Below are positions 42,582 to 52,753 of a stretch of 64,000 nucleotides of DNA, one piece after another. A model generated the notes under the pieces. It was not told the DNA's origin and did not search any database. It saw nothing but the letters and a program-made list of their open reading frames with translations. Origin of the DNA: Microbulbifer litoralis (GTDB taxonomy: Bacteria; Pseudomonadota; Gammaproteobacteria; Pseudomonadales; Cellvibrionaceae); assembly GCF_023634065.1 (NCBI RefSeq), contig NZ_JALKCV010000003.1:1-64000 (forward strand), read 5' to 3'. Within the stretch, counting starts at the first letter, position 1. Each line of letters starts with the position of its first letter. The position numbers were made by a program, and so were the translations under genes.

Positions 42582-43598
42582 ATGGACAACCTATTCGAGA
42601 TTGGCGGCATCGCCGTGGCGCGCGGGGAGACCCGCCGTATCGACCTGCCGGTGGTGCGCCTCTATACGGACACGGAAATGGCCATTCCGGTCTATGTGCA
42701 GCGCGGCAAGAAACCCGGCCCCACCATGTTCGTGTGCGCGGCGATTCACGGCGACGAGCTGAACGGTATCGAAATCATCAGCCGGCTGATCCGCAGCCGC
42801 GCACTGAAAACCCTGCGCGGCACCCTGATCGCCGTCCCCATCGTCAATGTGTACGGCGTACTGGAACAGTCCCGCTACCTACCGGACCGCCGCGACCTGA
42901 ACCGGTCCTTCCCCGGCTCCGCCAAGGGCTCACTGGCGGCGCGTATGGCACACGTCTTCCAGACTGAAATCGTGTCCAAGTGCGACTATGGTATCGACCT
43001 GCACACCGGTGCCATTCACCGCAGCAACCTGCCGCAGATCCGCGCCAACCTCGACGATGACGAGACTCGCGCCATGGCCGGCGCCTTCGGCGTGCCGGTG
43101 CTGCTGAACGCGACCCTGCGCGACGGTTCACTGCGCGCATCGGCGGCGGACCTGGGGGTGCGCATCCTGCTGTACGAGGCCGGCGAGGCGCTGCGCTTCG
43201 ATGAAGTGTGTATTCGCGCCGGGGTACGCGGCATCCTCAACGTGCTGCGACACCTGAAAATGCTCCCGGCCTCGCGGCGCAAACACAGCTACGAGCCCTA
43301 TGTGGCCCGCCGCAGCGGCTGGCTGCGGGCCGGCGACAGCGGCATCGTCAATCACAGGAAAAGGCTTGGCGACCATGTAAAAAACGGCGACCTGCTGGCC
43401 ACCATCGCCGATCCCTACGGCCACGAACTGGACCGGGTGGAGTGCAACGCCGACGGTATCATTATCGGCAGACAGAATATCCCGCTGGTTCAGGAGGGCG
43501 AGGCCATGTACCACATTGCCTATTTTCGCGAACTGGACGAGGTCGCGGAGAACCTGGGGCAGTGGCAGGACAGCCTGTTACCGGACGAAAATTTCTGA
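42582..43598 (+). CDS. succinylglutamate desuccinylase/aspartoacylase-family zinc hydrolase
   Basis: The 338-residue protein belongs to the AstE/AspA branch of the M14 carboxypeptidase-like family. AAIHGDELNG gives zinc ligands His56 and Glu59; IDLHTG gives His141. NRSFPG binds the substrate carboxylate. The C-terminal 100 residues form a beta-rich, biotinyl-lipoyl-like domain (ADGIIIGRQNIPLVQEGEAMYHIAYF). It hydrolyses an N-acyl amino acid or peptide amide, exact substrate unknown. It follows the Rhs gene by 55 bases, but nothing links it to T6SS. Related genes elsewhere lie near rimK, which is not present here. Confidence 0.85.
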   Translation: MDNLFEIGGIAVARGETRRIDLPVVRLYTDTEMAIPVYVQRGKKPGPTMFVCAAIHGDELNGIEIISRLIRSRALKTLRGTLIAVPIVNVYGVLEQSRYLPDRRDLNRSFPGSAKGSLAARMAHVFQTEIVSKCDYGIDLHTGAIHRSNLPQIRANLDDDETRAMAGAFGVPVLLNATLRDGSLRASAADLGVRILLYEAGEALRFDEVCIRAGVRGILNVLRHLKMLPASRRKHSYEPYVARRSGWLRAGDSGIVNHRKRLGDHVKNGDLLATIADPYGHELDRVECNADGIIIGRQNIPLVQEGEAMYHIAYFRELDEVAENLGQWQDSLLPDENF

Positions 43599-43603
43599 GG
43601 GAG

Positions 43604-43637
43604 GGAGTCGGCCGGCAAACATCCGCCGGCCGACTCC
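43604..43637. terminator. bidirectional terminator hairpin
   Basis: A 13-bp perfect GC-rich stem (GGAGTCGGCCGGC and complement) with an 8-base loop begins 5 bases after the aspartoacylase-like stop. The converging CARDB gene ends 75 bases further on. No T run is present on either strand. Confidence 0.6.
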
Positions 43638-43711
43638 AGAGACCCGGGGAAACAGACCGCTCAACAAAAAGGTCCGTCCCCAAAATACGGGCACTCAATT
43701 AAAAACGGATT

Positions 43712-44449
43712 TCAGCCCAGGCCGTAATACCGCAGCTCGTTATTCTCCTCATTGCACTCCTCGACATCACTTTTATAGTCCACCTTGGCCAACAGCTCTG
43801 CATTGGGATCAAAAACCCAGTAGCTGAAGGTAAAAGTGAGTACGATACTGGCACCCGCGGCAAGGCTGGAAACAGACTGGACATCGACCGCGCCGGTACC
43901 GGGGTCGGCCAGTTCGGTAGCGAAACTGCCGGCAGCCACACCGCCGATATTGCTGATGGTGACCTGGACTTCGGAAATGCCGGCGGCGCTGTTCCAGACC
44001 GGATCGGCGATATCGGCAACCACCAGGTCCGGCTGGTCGCAGGCACTACCCTGCACACACTCGCACATGAACAGCTCGCTCTTGAAAGGCTCATAGCCGG
44101 CCGGATAGACGAAACAGGTCGGGTAGTCATCGAACTGGTTGCCGTACAGCCAGTGCGATTTGGGATCGTCGATCGGTTCCAGGATGATTTTTTCGCTGGC
44201 AGTCACTTTGCAGACATTGGTTCTTCTCGTCTGCTCATCCATATTGGCACTTGCCTCACTTTCCGATGGCGCCGCCACCCAGGCCTCACAGGTTTTCGGA
44301 CAGGTCAGCGGCCCCTGGCCCTCGAAAAAATTCGGATACCAGCCTACGGAGTGATTGTTCATGGAAAGATCCTGCACCGGATCGGCGTGAAGCACCGGTA
44401 CAGCAGCGGTTACGGTAAAAATGAAAATTGTTGCAATAGACTTCAACAT
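43712..44449 (-). CDS. secreted Cys-rich protein with CARDB-type domain
   Basis: The 245-residue protein has a signal peptide (about 1-22, ending VLHADP). The N-terminal half (about 25-140) is unfamiliar and rich in cysteine (CPKTC, FMCECVQGSACDQ), suggesting disulfides in the periplasm or outside. Residues about 143-240 form a CARDB-like Ig fold (DLVVADI, VTISNIGGVAAGSF, KVDYKSDVEECNEENNELRY), common in secreted adhesins and carbohydrate enzymes. It stands alone between hairpins. The function is unknown; substrate binding is the usual role of the domain. Confidence 0.75.
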   Translation of the reverse strand: MLKSIATIFIFTVTAAVPVLHADPVQDLSMNNHSVGWYPNFFEGQGPLTCPKTCEAWVAAPSESEASANMDEQTRRTNVCKVTASEKIILEPIDDPKSHWLYGNQFDDYPTCFVYPAGYEPFKSELFMCECVQGSACDQPDLVVADIADPVWNSAAGISEVQVTISNIGGVAAGSFATELADPGTGAVDVQSVSSLAAGASIVLTFTFSYWVFDPNAELLAKVDYKSDVEECNEENNELRYYGLG

Positions 44450-44680
44450 AGGGAATCCCTCTCCTGTTATTGAATTTTCACTGATTCGAGTTCAGTTCAC
44501 ACAGAGTCCGATCACCTCCTTTGCTACGATCGAAACCCGCGCGAACAGCCCTGCATAACCGACAGGAGAAAATAAATCAAGCGAGGGAGTTTCCTACGCC
44601 AAGAGGGAGGATTTTCCCGATGAACCGGCAGGCAACACCTACGGGGGAAATCGAATCTGGCGAGAGGCGGGGGAATTGTC

Positions 44681-44702
44681 GGCCGCCGGATGACCGGCGG
44701 CC
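44681..44702 (-). terminator. hairpin after the lytic transglycosylase gene
   Basis: A 9-bp stem GGCCGCCGG/CCGGCGGCC with a 4-base loop lies 6 bases beyond the stop of the transglycosylase gene. The T tract is weak. The remaining gap to 44450 holds nothing else I can identify. Confidence 0.5.
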
Positions 44703-44708
44703 GCGCCG

Positions 44709-45938
44709 TCAGTGTTTACGCAACTGTTCCAATACTTCCTTGCTCGGATAACCCTGCACTTCGACACCGATACTCTTCTCGAACGCTTCGATCGCCCCGC
44801 GGGTACCGGAACCCGCCTTGCCATCGATCTCGCCCTTGTAGAGCCCCTTGGCTTTCAGGATTTTCTGCATTTCCTCGACCTGGGTACTGTCGATCGGCGT
44901 AAACGGCCGCTCCCAGTCGTGTACCAGCCCGCTGCCGCCACCGATCCGGTCCGCCAGCAGCCCCACCGCCGTCGCGTAGCGATCGGAGTTGTTGTAGCGC
45001 TTGATCACGAAAAAGTTTTTCAGCATCAGGAACGCGGGCCCATCGCGACCGGCGGGCAGTTTCAGTTCCGCCTTGTCATTCGGGCGCGGGAAAGGTTTAC
45101 CGTTGGCGCGCTTGACGCCCCACTTGTTTTGCCAGTCCGCCAGCGTCAACTCCCCAGCCGGCAGTTTGCGATCGGGGATGGTGACTTCATAACCCCAGGT
45201 CTCGCCGCGGCGCCAGCCGTTTTTCGACAGCAGGCTCGCCGCCGTGGCCAGGGCATCCGGCACCGAATTCCAGATATCGCGACGACCGTCGCCATCGATA
45301 TCGACGGCGTAGGCCAAGTAGCTGGTGGGAATAAACTGGGTATGGCCCATGGCGCCGGCCCAGGAGCCCATCAGGTGGCTCTCGTCGATATCGCCGCTCT
45401 GCAGGATTTCCAGTGCCGCCAATAACTGCTGGCGACCAAATTTACTGCGCTGCGGATCCGCGTAGGCCAGTGTCGCCAGCGAGCGGATCACATTGCGCAT
45501 GACCGTGTCGTTATCGAGGATGGCGCCGAAGCTGGATTCGATCGACCAGATCGCCAACAGGATATTCGGGTTGACGCCAAAGCGCTGCTCGATCTTGTCG
45601 AGCCACGGCTGCAATTCCTTTTTCTTCGCCTGGCCGCGCCGCACCGCGCCCTTGGTCACACGGTTGTCGAAGTACTGCCACACCGGCGCCTTGAACTCCG
45701 GTTGGTAGCTGGCCTTGTCCAGCACCCACTGGTCCGGGGAGGTAATGCCCTTGAAGGCGCGGTCGAATACTTCCGGGGAAATGCCCTCGGCGATGGCGGT
45801 CTTGCGGAATTCCCTGATCCAGTCCTGGAATCCGCGGTCGTCGGCCCGGGCGGTCGGCGCGGACAGGAACGAGAGACACAGCAACAGGCTGGCGCAGAGG
45901 ACGGCGATATCCCGGCGCAGGGCGAGCGGGCTGAACAT
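44709..45938 (-). CDS. lytic murein transglycosylase, MltB-type with peptidoglycan-binding domain
   Basis: The 409-residue protein has a signal peptide (about 1-32, no lipobox) and an SLT_2 transglycosylase domain (about 35-330). The latter shows AIWSIESSFG (catalytic Glu134), GSWAGAMGHTQFIPTSY and DIDGDGRRDIWNS. A C-terminal PG_binding_1 domain (about 345-409) carries EMQKILKAKGLYKGEIDGKAG. It cleaves peptidoglycan to 1,6-anhydro-muropeptides in the periplasm. The two-domain form matches the MltB_2 subgroup of Pseudomonas. It is not obviously a T6SS-dedicated enzyme, since it lies outside the operons. Confidence 0.92.
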   Translation of the reverse strand: MFSPLALRRDIAVLCASLLLCLSFLSAPTARADDRGFQDWIREFRKTAIAEGISPEVFDRAFKGITSPDQWVLDKASYQPEFKAPVWQYFDNRVTKGAVRRGQAKKKELQPWLDKIEQRFGVNPNILLAIWSIESSFGAILDNDTVMRNVIRSLATLAYADPQRSKFGRQQLLAALEILQSGDIDESHLMGSWAGAMGHTQFIPTSYLAYAVDIDGDGRRDIWNSVPDALATAASLLSKNGWRRGETWGYEVTIPDRKLPAGELTLADWQNKWGVKRANGKPFPRPNDKAELKLPAGRDGPAFLMLKNFFVIKRYNNSDRYATAVGLLADRIGGGSGLVHDWERPFTPIDSTQVEEMQKILKAKGLYKGEIDGKAGSGTRGAIEAFEKSIGVEVQGYPSKEVLEQLRKH

Positions 45939-46049
45939 GGCAACTCCTTCGGCAGTTCGTTAGCTCGCTCAAGGGTAGAGCGGAATCCGCCGTTCGGAAA
46001 GGCGGATTGCCGGAAGCGTGACGGAATGCGGACTACGGCGCCGGCACGT

Positions 46050-46697
46050 TCAGGGGATCACATAAAAGAGCACGGCAAAGAAATGCAGTGCGCCGCCGGC
46101 GAGCACGAACAGGTGCCAGATGGCATGGTGGAAGCGCAGGCTGCGCCACAGGTAAAAGGCGATGCCGCCGGTGTAGCAGAGGCCGCCCGCCACCAGCAGC
46201 CACAGGCCGCCGCTCTCGAGGCTGTCCATCAGCGGCTTGATCGCGGCGATCACCACCCAGCCCATCAGCGCGCTCAGGGTAATCGACAGGGCGCGGATTC
46301 TCTTCAGCGGCGTAAACTGGATCACCAGCCCTGCCAGTGCCAGCCCCCAGATAATGCCGAACAGCCACCAGCCCCAGGGCCCGCGCAGGGTCACGAGGGT
46401 AAAAGGGGTGTAAGTGCCCGCTATCAGCAGGAAAATGGCCGAGTGGTCGAGGGTGCGCAGCACTTCCTTGGCGCGAATATGGCTGATGCTGTGGTACAGG
46501 GTCGAGGAACCGAAACACAGGATCAGCGTGGCGGCGTACACACTGGAGCTGACAATATGCCAGGCGTCGCCGCGCAGCGCGGCGAAACCGCAGAGGACCC
46601 CGAGACCGGCGATGGCCAGCAGCGCGCCCACGCCGTGGGTGATGCTGTTGGCGAGTTCCTCGGCAAAGCTGTAGCGGGCGGCGATGGTGGATGGCAT
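46050..46697 (-). CDS. haemolysin-III/PAQR-family membrane protein (YqfA type)
   Basis: The 215-residue protein starts at ATG 46697 (MPSTIAARYSFAEELANS). Seven hydrophobic helices and the family motifs SSTLYHSISH, LDHSAIFLLIAGTYTPF and FHHAIWHLFVLAGGALHFF are present; these carry the Ser/Asp/His residues of the PAQR metal site. The family is probably an amidase-like ceramidase-fold membrane enzyme; its bacterial substrate is not settled. It lies divergent from recQ with 155 bases between starts. Confidence 0.9.
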   Translation of the reverse strand: MPSTIAARYSFAEELANSITHGVGALLAIAGLGVLCGFAALRGDAWHIVSSSVYAATLILCFGSSTLYHSISHIRAKEVLRTLDHSAIFLLIAGTYTPFTLVTLRGPWGWWLFGIIWGLALAGLVIQFTPLKRIRALSITLSALMGWVVIAAIKPLMDSLESGGLWLLVAGGLCYTGGIAFYLWRSLRFHHAIWHLFVLAGGALHFFAVLFYVIP

Positions 46698-46852
46698 GGA
46701 TACCCCGACTTCTTTAAGCTGGCGAGCCGTGACGATGGAACCAGCTTGGCAACACTTTGTGACTGGTTGATTAAAGATAGTCCACATCATCACGGCAGTG
46801 GCCCCGCGACGCAAGGATTGATTGGGACTGCCGATCCAGAGGAGAGGAATCT

Positions 46853-48763
46853 ATGACCGCGAATCCACAGGAAATACTGCAAAGCCATTTTCACCTGCAG
46901 GCGTTCCGCCCCGGCCAGCGGGCCGTGATCGAGCGGCTGCTGGCCGGCGAATCGGCGCTGGCCATCTTTCCCACCGGCGGCGGCAAGAGCCTCTGCTACC
47001 AGTTGCCGGCACTGGCGATCGATGGCCTGACGCTGGTGATCTCGCCGCTGATCGCACTGATGCAGGACCAGGTGGACACGCTGCAATCCCTGGGCATCGC
47101 CGCCGCGCGCCTCGACTCCAGCCGCAGCGGCGATGAGGTGCGCGATATCTACCGGCAACTGCGCGGCGGCGAACTCAAGCTGCTGTATATCGCCCCGGAA
47201 CGGTTGCAGAACGAGCGCTTCCTGCAGCTGCTGCGCGACCTGCGGATCGGCCTGATGGCGGTGGACGAGGCCCACTGTATTTCCGAGTGGGGCCACAACT
47301 TCCGCCCCGACTACCTCAAGCTCGCACAATTGGCGCGCGAACTCGGCGCCGAGCGGATACTGGCCCTGACCGCCACCGCCACACCGGAGGTGGCCGCCGA
47401 TATCCGCCGCCAGTTCGATATCGCCGATACGGCCCAGGTACAGACCGGTTTCTACCGCGAAAACCTGCAACTGCTGGTCACGCCCTGCGGCGAGGCGCAG
47501 AAGCTGCCGCGGCTGAGCGAGCGGCTGCTGGCGGAACCCGGCGCGCCGGCAATCGTCTATGTGACCCTGCAGCAGACCGCGGAAACCGTGGCCGGACAAC
47601 TGGCTGCGGCCGGCGTCCGCGCCACCGCCTACCACGCCGGCATGAAACCCGAACAGCGCGAGCGGGTACAGAACGCCTTTATGGCCGGCGAGATCAGCGC
47701 GGTGGTGGCCACCATCGCCTTCGGTATGGGGATCGACAAGGCGGATATCCGCGCGGTCTACCACTACAACCTGCCCAAGTCACTGGAAAACTACATGCAG
47801 GAAATCGGCCGCGCCGGGCGCGACGGCAAAGCGGCCCGCTGCGAACTGCTGGCCTGTGCCGACGACAGGCGCGTGCTGGAAAACTTTACCTACGGCGATA
47901 CGCCCATCAACGAGCACCTGCAGGCACTGCTGCACCACTTGCTGGAGCGCGGCGAGGAATTCGATATTTCCGTCTACCAGCTGTCGGCAGAATTCGATAT
48001 CCGCCAGCTGGTGGTCAACACCGCGCTGACCTACCTGGAACTGGAAAAAGTGATCCGCGCCACCGGCCCCTTCTACAGCAGCTACCAGATACAGTTCCTG
48101 CAGCCGGTGGCGGAGATACTGACGCGCTTCGACCCGGCGCGCGCGGATTTCCTGCAGCGGTTGTTCGACGCCGGCAAAATGGGCCGCACCTGGCTCACCA
48201 TCGACGTGCAGAACGCGGAACAACAACTCGGCGAGCCGCGCACGCGCATCCTCAAGGCACTGCAATTCCTGGAGGAAAACGGCTGTATCGAGACCCGCGC
48301 CAAGGGCGTGCGCCAGGGCTACCGGCGCCTGCAGCAGCCGGACCTGCCCACCCTCTGCGCACGCCTGGGGCAACTGTTCGCGCGCCGCGAGCAGCAGGAC
48401 CTGGCGCGGCTGCAGCTGGTACTGGACTACGCTGTCAGCCCGGACTGCCTGCCGGCACAACTTTGCGGCTATTTCGGCGAGACGCTGGCGCAGCCCTGTG
48501 GCCACTGCAGCAGTTGCCTCGAACCCCGCCCCCGCGAGTTGCCGGGCGCGGCGCCGGCACAGATCGGTGCGCGCGAACGGGGGCAAGTCGAAGCGCTGGT
48601 CGCTGAGGCCAACCCGGCGCTGGCGCACCCGCGGCAACTGGCGCGCTTCCTGTGCGGCCTCGCCAGCCCCGCCACCGTGCGCCTGCGCAAACACCCGCAG
48701 TTCGGCAGCCTGGCGAGCCAGCCCTTCCAGCAGGTGCTGGCGCTGACGGAGCAGGTTTCGTAG
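46853..48763 (+). CDS. recQ: RecQ-family ATP-dependent DNA helicase
   Basis: The 636-residue protein has motif 0 FRPGQ, Walker A FPTGGGKS (39-46), DEAHCISEWGHNFRPDY (about 138-154), motif III TATA, and motifs V-VI ATIAFGMGIDKADIR and QEIGRAGRDG. A C-terminal zinc-binding winged-helix part carries QPCGHCSSC. A typical HRDC domain is not evident; the last 80 residues are of a different, Arg/Ala-rich type. It unwinds recombination and replication intermediates. GGAGAGG precedes the start. Confidence 0.92.
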   Translation: MTANPQEILQSHFHLQAFRPGQRAVIERLLAGESALAIFPTGGGKSLCYQLPALAIDGLTLVISPLIALMQDQVDTLQSLGIAAARLDSSRSGDEVRDIYRQLRGGELKLLYIAPERLQNERFLQLLRDLRIGLMAVDEAHCISEWGHNFRPDYLKLAQLARELGAERILALTATATPEVAADIRRQFDIADTAQVQTGFYRENLQLLVTPCGEAQKLPRLSERLLAEPGAPAIVYVTLQQTAETVAGQLAAAGVRATAYHAGMKPEQRERVQNAFMAGEISAVVATIAFGMGIDKADIRAVYHYNLPKSLENYMQEIGRAGRDGKAARCELLACADDRRVLENFTYGDTPINEHLQALLHHLLERGEEFDISVYQLSAEFDIRQLVVNTALTYLELEKVIRATGPFYSSYQIQFLQPVAEILTRFDPARADFLQRLFDAGKMGRTWLTIDVQNAEQQLGEPRTRILKALQFLEENGCIETRAKGVRQGYRRLQQPDLPTLCARLGQLFARREQQDLARLQLVLDYAVSPDCLPAQLCGYFGETLAQPCGHCSSCLEPRPRELPGAAPAQIGARERGQVEALVAEANPALAHPRQLARFLCGLASPATVRLRKHPQFGSLASQPFQQVLALTEQVS

Positions 48764-48827
48764 GGTGCGCCGTGCGCACCGACTGAAATCGGGGCCAATC
48801 GACGCCCGGCGGTGCGCACAGCGCACC
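48760..48827. repeat. dispersed repeat GTAGGGTGCGCC..., copy 2, as an inverted doublet
   Basis: The 21-base element at 48760-48780 equals the copies at 63618-63638 and (reverse) 13647-13667. A near-complement (GGTGCGCACAGCGCACC at 48811-48827) follows 30 bases later, so the pair can fold into a long hairpin in the manner of REP doublets. It lies right at the recQ stop. Confidence 0.65.
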
Positions 48828-48847
48828 CCGCCACCTGCCGCAAACAA

Positions 48848-48873
48848 AAACGGCGTCCCGAGGGACGCCGTTT
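48848..48873 (-). terminator. rho-independent terminator of purA
   Basis: An 11-bp stem AAACGGCGTCC/GGACGCCGTTT with a 4-base loop is followed on the minus strand by GTTTTTGTTTG. It lies 16 bases after the purA stop. Confidence 0.85.
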
Positions 48874-48888
48874 CCGCAAATATGCCGA

Positions 48889-50235
<1,347 letters not shown>

Positions 50236-50241
50236 TCATCA

Positions 50242-50370
50242 GTAGGATGGGCAAAAGGGAGCGTAGCGACCGTGCCCATCAACCGGCCTTGATGGGCACG
50301 ACCCCGCCATGGATGGCGGGGATGCAGAAAACGCAGGAGCAGTTTTCTGCCTGCGCTTTGCCCATCCTAC
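50242..50370. repeat. 129-bp element with 14-bp terminal inverted repeats and three internal hairpins
   Basis: The terminal arms GTAGGATGGGCAAA (50242-50255) and its exact complement (50357-50370) enclose three perfect hairpins. The stems are 12 bp (50271-50282/50289-50300), 9 bp (50302-50310/50313-50321) and 9 bp (50324-50332/50342-50350). Nearly the whole purA-hisZ gap is this element. It has no coding frame. It resembles a MITE or complex REP element. Confidence 0.7.
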
Positions 50371-50410
50371 GAATTCGCCCAAGCACCGGGCCTGTTAATC
50401 TTAGTTCGGG

Positions 50411-51610
50411 TCAGCCGCGTGGTTTCACCACCCAGTCGTCGCCCTCGCGCACCAGTTCCCGGTCGCAGCGCGCCAGGGTTTCCCCTTCGTCGCCGTCCGG
50501 CAGTGCGCCGATCACCACTTCGCCGGCGCTGCGCAGCCTGTCCACTGCGCGCCACAGGGAGGCCGCGTCGCCGCTGGAATCGTCGAGCAGCGGCGCCAGG
50601 ATGGCGCCGGACAGGGATTCGACGGCACTGCCGAGGGTGTTCAGGGCCACTAGGTCGGTACTGAAACCGGTGGCCGCGCGCTCGCGCCCGAACACGGCGC
50701 CGATGCCGTTGTAGCGGCCGCCGTTGGCCAGCGCCTGGCCGTGGCCGGGTGTGTAGGCGGCGAATACCAGTCCGGTCTCGTAGTCGTAGCCGCGCACTTC
50801 CGACAGGTCAAAGAACAGCTCCACTGCCGGGTAGCGCTGCACCAGCAGTTCCGCTACGCGCTGCAGGTCCGCCAGCGCCGCCAGCAGTGCGCCGGGGGCG
50901 CCGGCGAACAGGTCGCGGGCCCGGGCAAGGCAGTCGCGACCGCCGGCCAGGCGCGGCAGCGCACGCAGCCAGCCGGCCACCTGCGGATCGCTGACATTGT
51001 CCTCGACCCAGCGCTGCACATCGGCACTGGCCTTGCTCTGCAGCAGTGCAAACAGCTCCCGCTGTTGCTCGCCGTCGAGGCCCGCGGCCTTCGCGAGACC
51101 GCGGTAAATGGCCACGTGGCCGAGGTCCAGGTGTATCTGCTCGACGCCGGCCAGCAGCAGCGTCTCCAGCATCAGCGAGATGACTTCGATATCCGCGTGC
51201 AGGCTGTCGACACCGTACAGCTCGGCACCGATCTGGATCGGCGAGCGCGAGCCCATGGCCGTGCGCGGGCGGGTGTGCAGTACCTGGCCGGCGTAGCAGA
51301 GGCGGTTGGCGCCGGCGCGGGGGAAACTGTGGGCGTCGATACGGGCGGCTTGGGGGGTGATATCGGCGCGGATGCCGAGGGTGCGGCCGGACAGCTGGTC
51401 GGTGACCTTGAAGGTGCTGAGGTCGATATCCCGGCCCATGCCGATCAGCAGGGAGTCGGTGAATTCCACCATCGGCGGGATGATCAGCTCGTAACCCCAG
51501 CTGTGGTAGAGGTCCAGCAGGCGGCGGCGCAGGGTTTCAATGCGTACGGCGTCCGCGGGCAGGATTTCCGCGATGCCGTCGGGCAGCATCCAGCGATCGG
51601 CTCTAGTCAT
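50411..51610 (-). CDS. hisZ: ATP phosphoribosyltransferase regulatory subunit
   Basis: The 399-residue protein is a HisRS-like paralogue: MLPDGIAEILP, LLDLYHSWGYELIIPPMVEF, FKVTDQLSGRTLGIRADITPQAARIDAH and the truncated catalytic core with EVRGYDYETGLVFAAY and GGRYN. It lacks the anticodon-binding domain. HisZ activates short-form HisG in histidine synthesis. The hflKC-hisZ-purA order is common in pseudomonad-like gammaproteobacteria, so its presence here is ordinary. Confidence 0.95.
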   Translation of the reverse strand: MTRADRWMLPDGIAEILPADAVRIETLRRRLLDLYHSWGYELIIPPMVEFTDSLLIGMGRDIDLSTFKVTDQLSGRTLGIRADITPQAARIDAHSFPRAGANRLCYAGQVLHTRPRTAMGSRSPIQIGAELYGVDSLHADIEVISLMLETLLLAGVEQIHLDLGHVAIYRGLAKAAGLDGEQQRELFALLQSKASADVQRWVEDNVSDPQVAGWLRALPRLAGGRDCLARARDLFAGAPGALLAALADLQRVAELLVQRYPAVELFFDLSEVRGYDYETGLVFAAYTPGHGQALANGGRYNGIGAVFGRERAATGFSTDLVALNTLGSAVESLSGAILAPLLDDSSGDAASLWRAVDRLRSAGEVVIGALPDGDEGETLARCDRELVREGDDWVVKPRG

Positions 51611-51702
51611 GGTAAAAAAGCTGTATCAACGTCTCGGTTGAGAGGGGCGGCGCGCTCGGCCGGCTCTGGCCGGCCCGAAGGGTGAAGCCGGAAACGCGCC
51701 TC

Positions 51703-51729
51703 ACAAAAAAACCGGGCGACGCCCGGTTT
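51703..51729 (-). terminator. rho-independent terminator of the hfl operon
   Basis: AAACCGGGC/GCCCGGTTT with a 3-base loop (51709-51729) is followed on the minus strand by a run of T (GGTTTTTTTGTG). It lies 143 bases after the hflC stop and 93 bases before the hisZ start, so hisZ has its own promoter region at about 51611-51700. Confidence 0.85.
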
Positions 51730-51871
51730 GCGTGATTTTACCACCAAGTGGCTGCGGGAAGGTAGGGGTTTAGGAACCGGGTCTCCGCTGTCCCACAGGG
51801 AGACCCGCTGCTCCATTCAGGAGACCCGGGGACGGCCCCGCCGCTGGAAGCTGTTCGGACCCCGAATCAGC

Positions 51872-52744
51872 CTACTCCCCTTTCGCATCCTTCAGGTAGC
51901 GGAAGAATTCGCTGTCCGGCTCGATCACGAGCATATCGGCGCGGTCGTTGAAGGACTCCTCGTAGGCTTTGAGGCTGCGGGTGAAACGGTAGAACTCCGG
52001 GTCCCTGCTGAAGGCCCCGGCGTAGATGGCGGCCGCCTCGGCATCGCCGGCACCGCGTGTTTCCTCCGCCTCGCGCTGGGCCTTGGCCACTTCCTCCACA
52101 ACCTGGCGATCGGCGCCAGCGCGGATGCGTTCCGCGGCTTCCTCACCCTTGGCGCGGTGATCGCGGGCCTCCATTTCGCGGTCGGCGCGCATGCGCTGGA
52201 ACACCGATTCCGACACTTCCGGCGGCAGGTCGATACGCTTGACCCTTACGTCGATCACTTCCAGGCCGAAGCGCTCCTGGGCGACTTTGTTCAGGTTCTT
52301 GGTAATTTCCGACATCAGCTCGTCGCGCTGGCCACTGACCACCTCGTGCAGGTTGCGCACACCGAACTGGTCGCGCAGGCGGTCGTTGATCTGCTCTGCC
52401 AGCAACCGCACCGCATTGCGCTCGTCGCCGCGGGTGGCGACGTAGAAGCGCTCCGCGTTGAAGATACGGTACTTGGCGTAGGAGTCCACCACCATGAACT
52501 TGTTTTCGCTGTTGAGCATCCGCACCGGGGTGGAATCCACCGTCTGGATACGGGCGTCGAACTTGCGCAGCGTGTGCACCAGCGGCACCTTGAAGTAGAG
52601 CCCGGGCTCGTAATCGCTGCGTACCACTTCACCGAAGCGCAGCAGCACGGCCTTTTCGGTTTCCTTGACCACGAAGGCGCTGCTGGAGATCACCAGCACC
52701 CCCACCAGCAACAGTGCGACTATCAGCAGGTTTCTGTTGTTCAT
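51872..52744 (-). CDS. hflC: HflC, FtsH protease modulator
   Basis: The 290-residue protein has one N-terminal membrane helix (about 6-26) and an SPFH/band-7 domain with VLLRFGEVVRSDYEPGLYFKVP and FDARIQTVDSTP. Its C-terminal part shows RADREMEARDHRAKGEEAAERIRA and SRDPEFYRFTRSLKAYEES, as in E. coli HflC. It complexes with HflK in the membrane and restrains FtsH. hflK ends 9 bases upstream. Confidence 0.97.
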   Translation of the reverse strand: MNNRNLLIVALLLVGVLVISSSAFVVKETEKAVLLRFGEVVRSDYEPGLYFKVPLVHTLRKFDARIQTVDSTPVRMLNSENKFMVVDSYAKYRIFNAERFYVATRGDERNAVRLLAEQINDRLRDQFGVRNLHEVVSGQRDELMSEITKNLNKVAQERFGLEVIDVRVKRIDLPPEVSESVFQRMRADREMEARDHRAKGEEAAERIRAGADRQVVEEVAKAQREAEETRGAGDAEAAAIYAGAFSRDPEFYRFTRSLKAYEESFNDRADMLVIEPDSEFFRYLKDAKGE

Positions 52745-52753
52745 CGATTCCCC

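Noticed and set aside
42582..43598. Aspartoacylase-like enzyme as a T6SS effector or immunity gene
   Set aside because: It is an intact cytosolic metabolic-type enzyme with all zinc ligands and is widely found away from T6SS; only proximity suggests a link.
44709..45938. Lytic transglycosylase as a T6SS-specific cell-wall enzyme
   Set aside because: It has a signal peptide and housekeeping MltB architecture and lies beyond unrelated genes.
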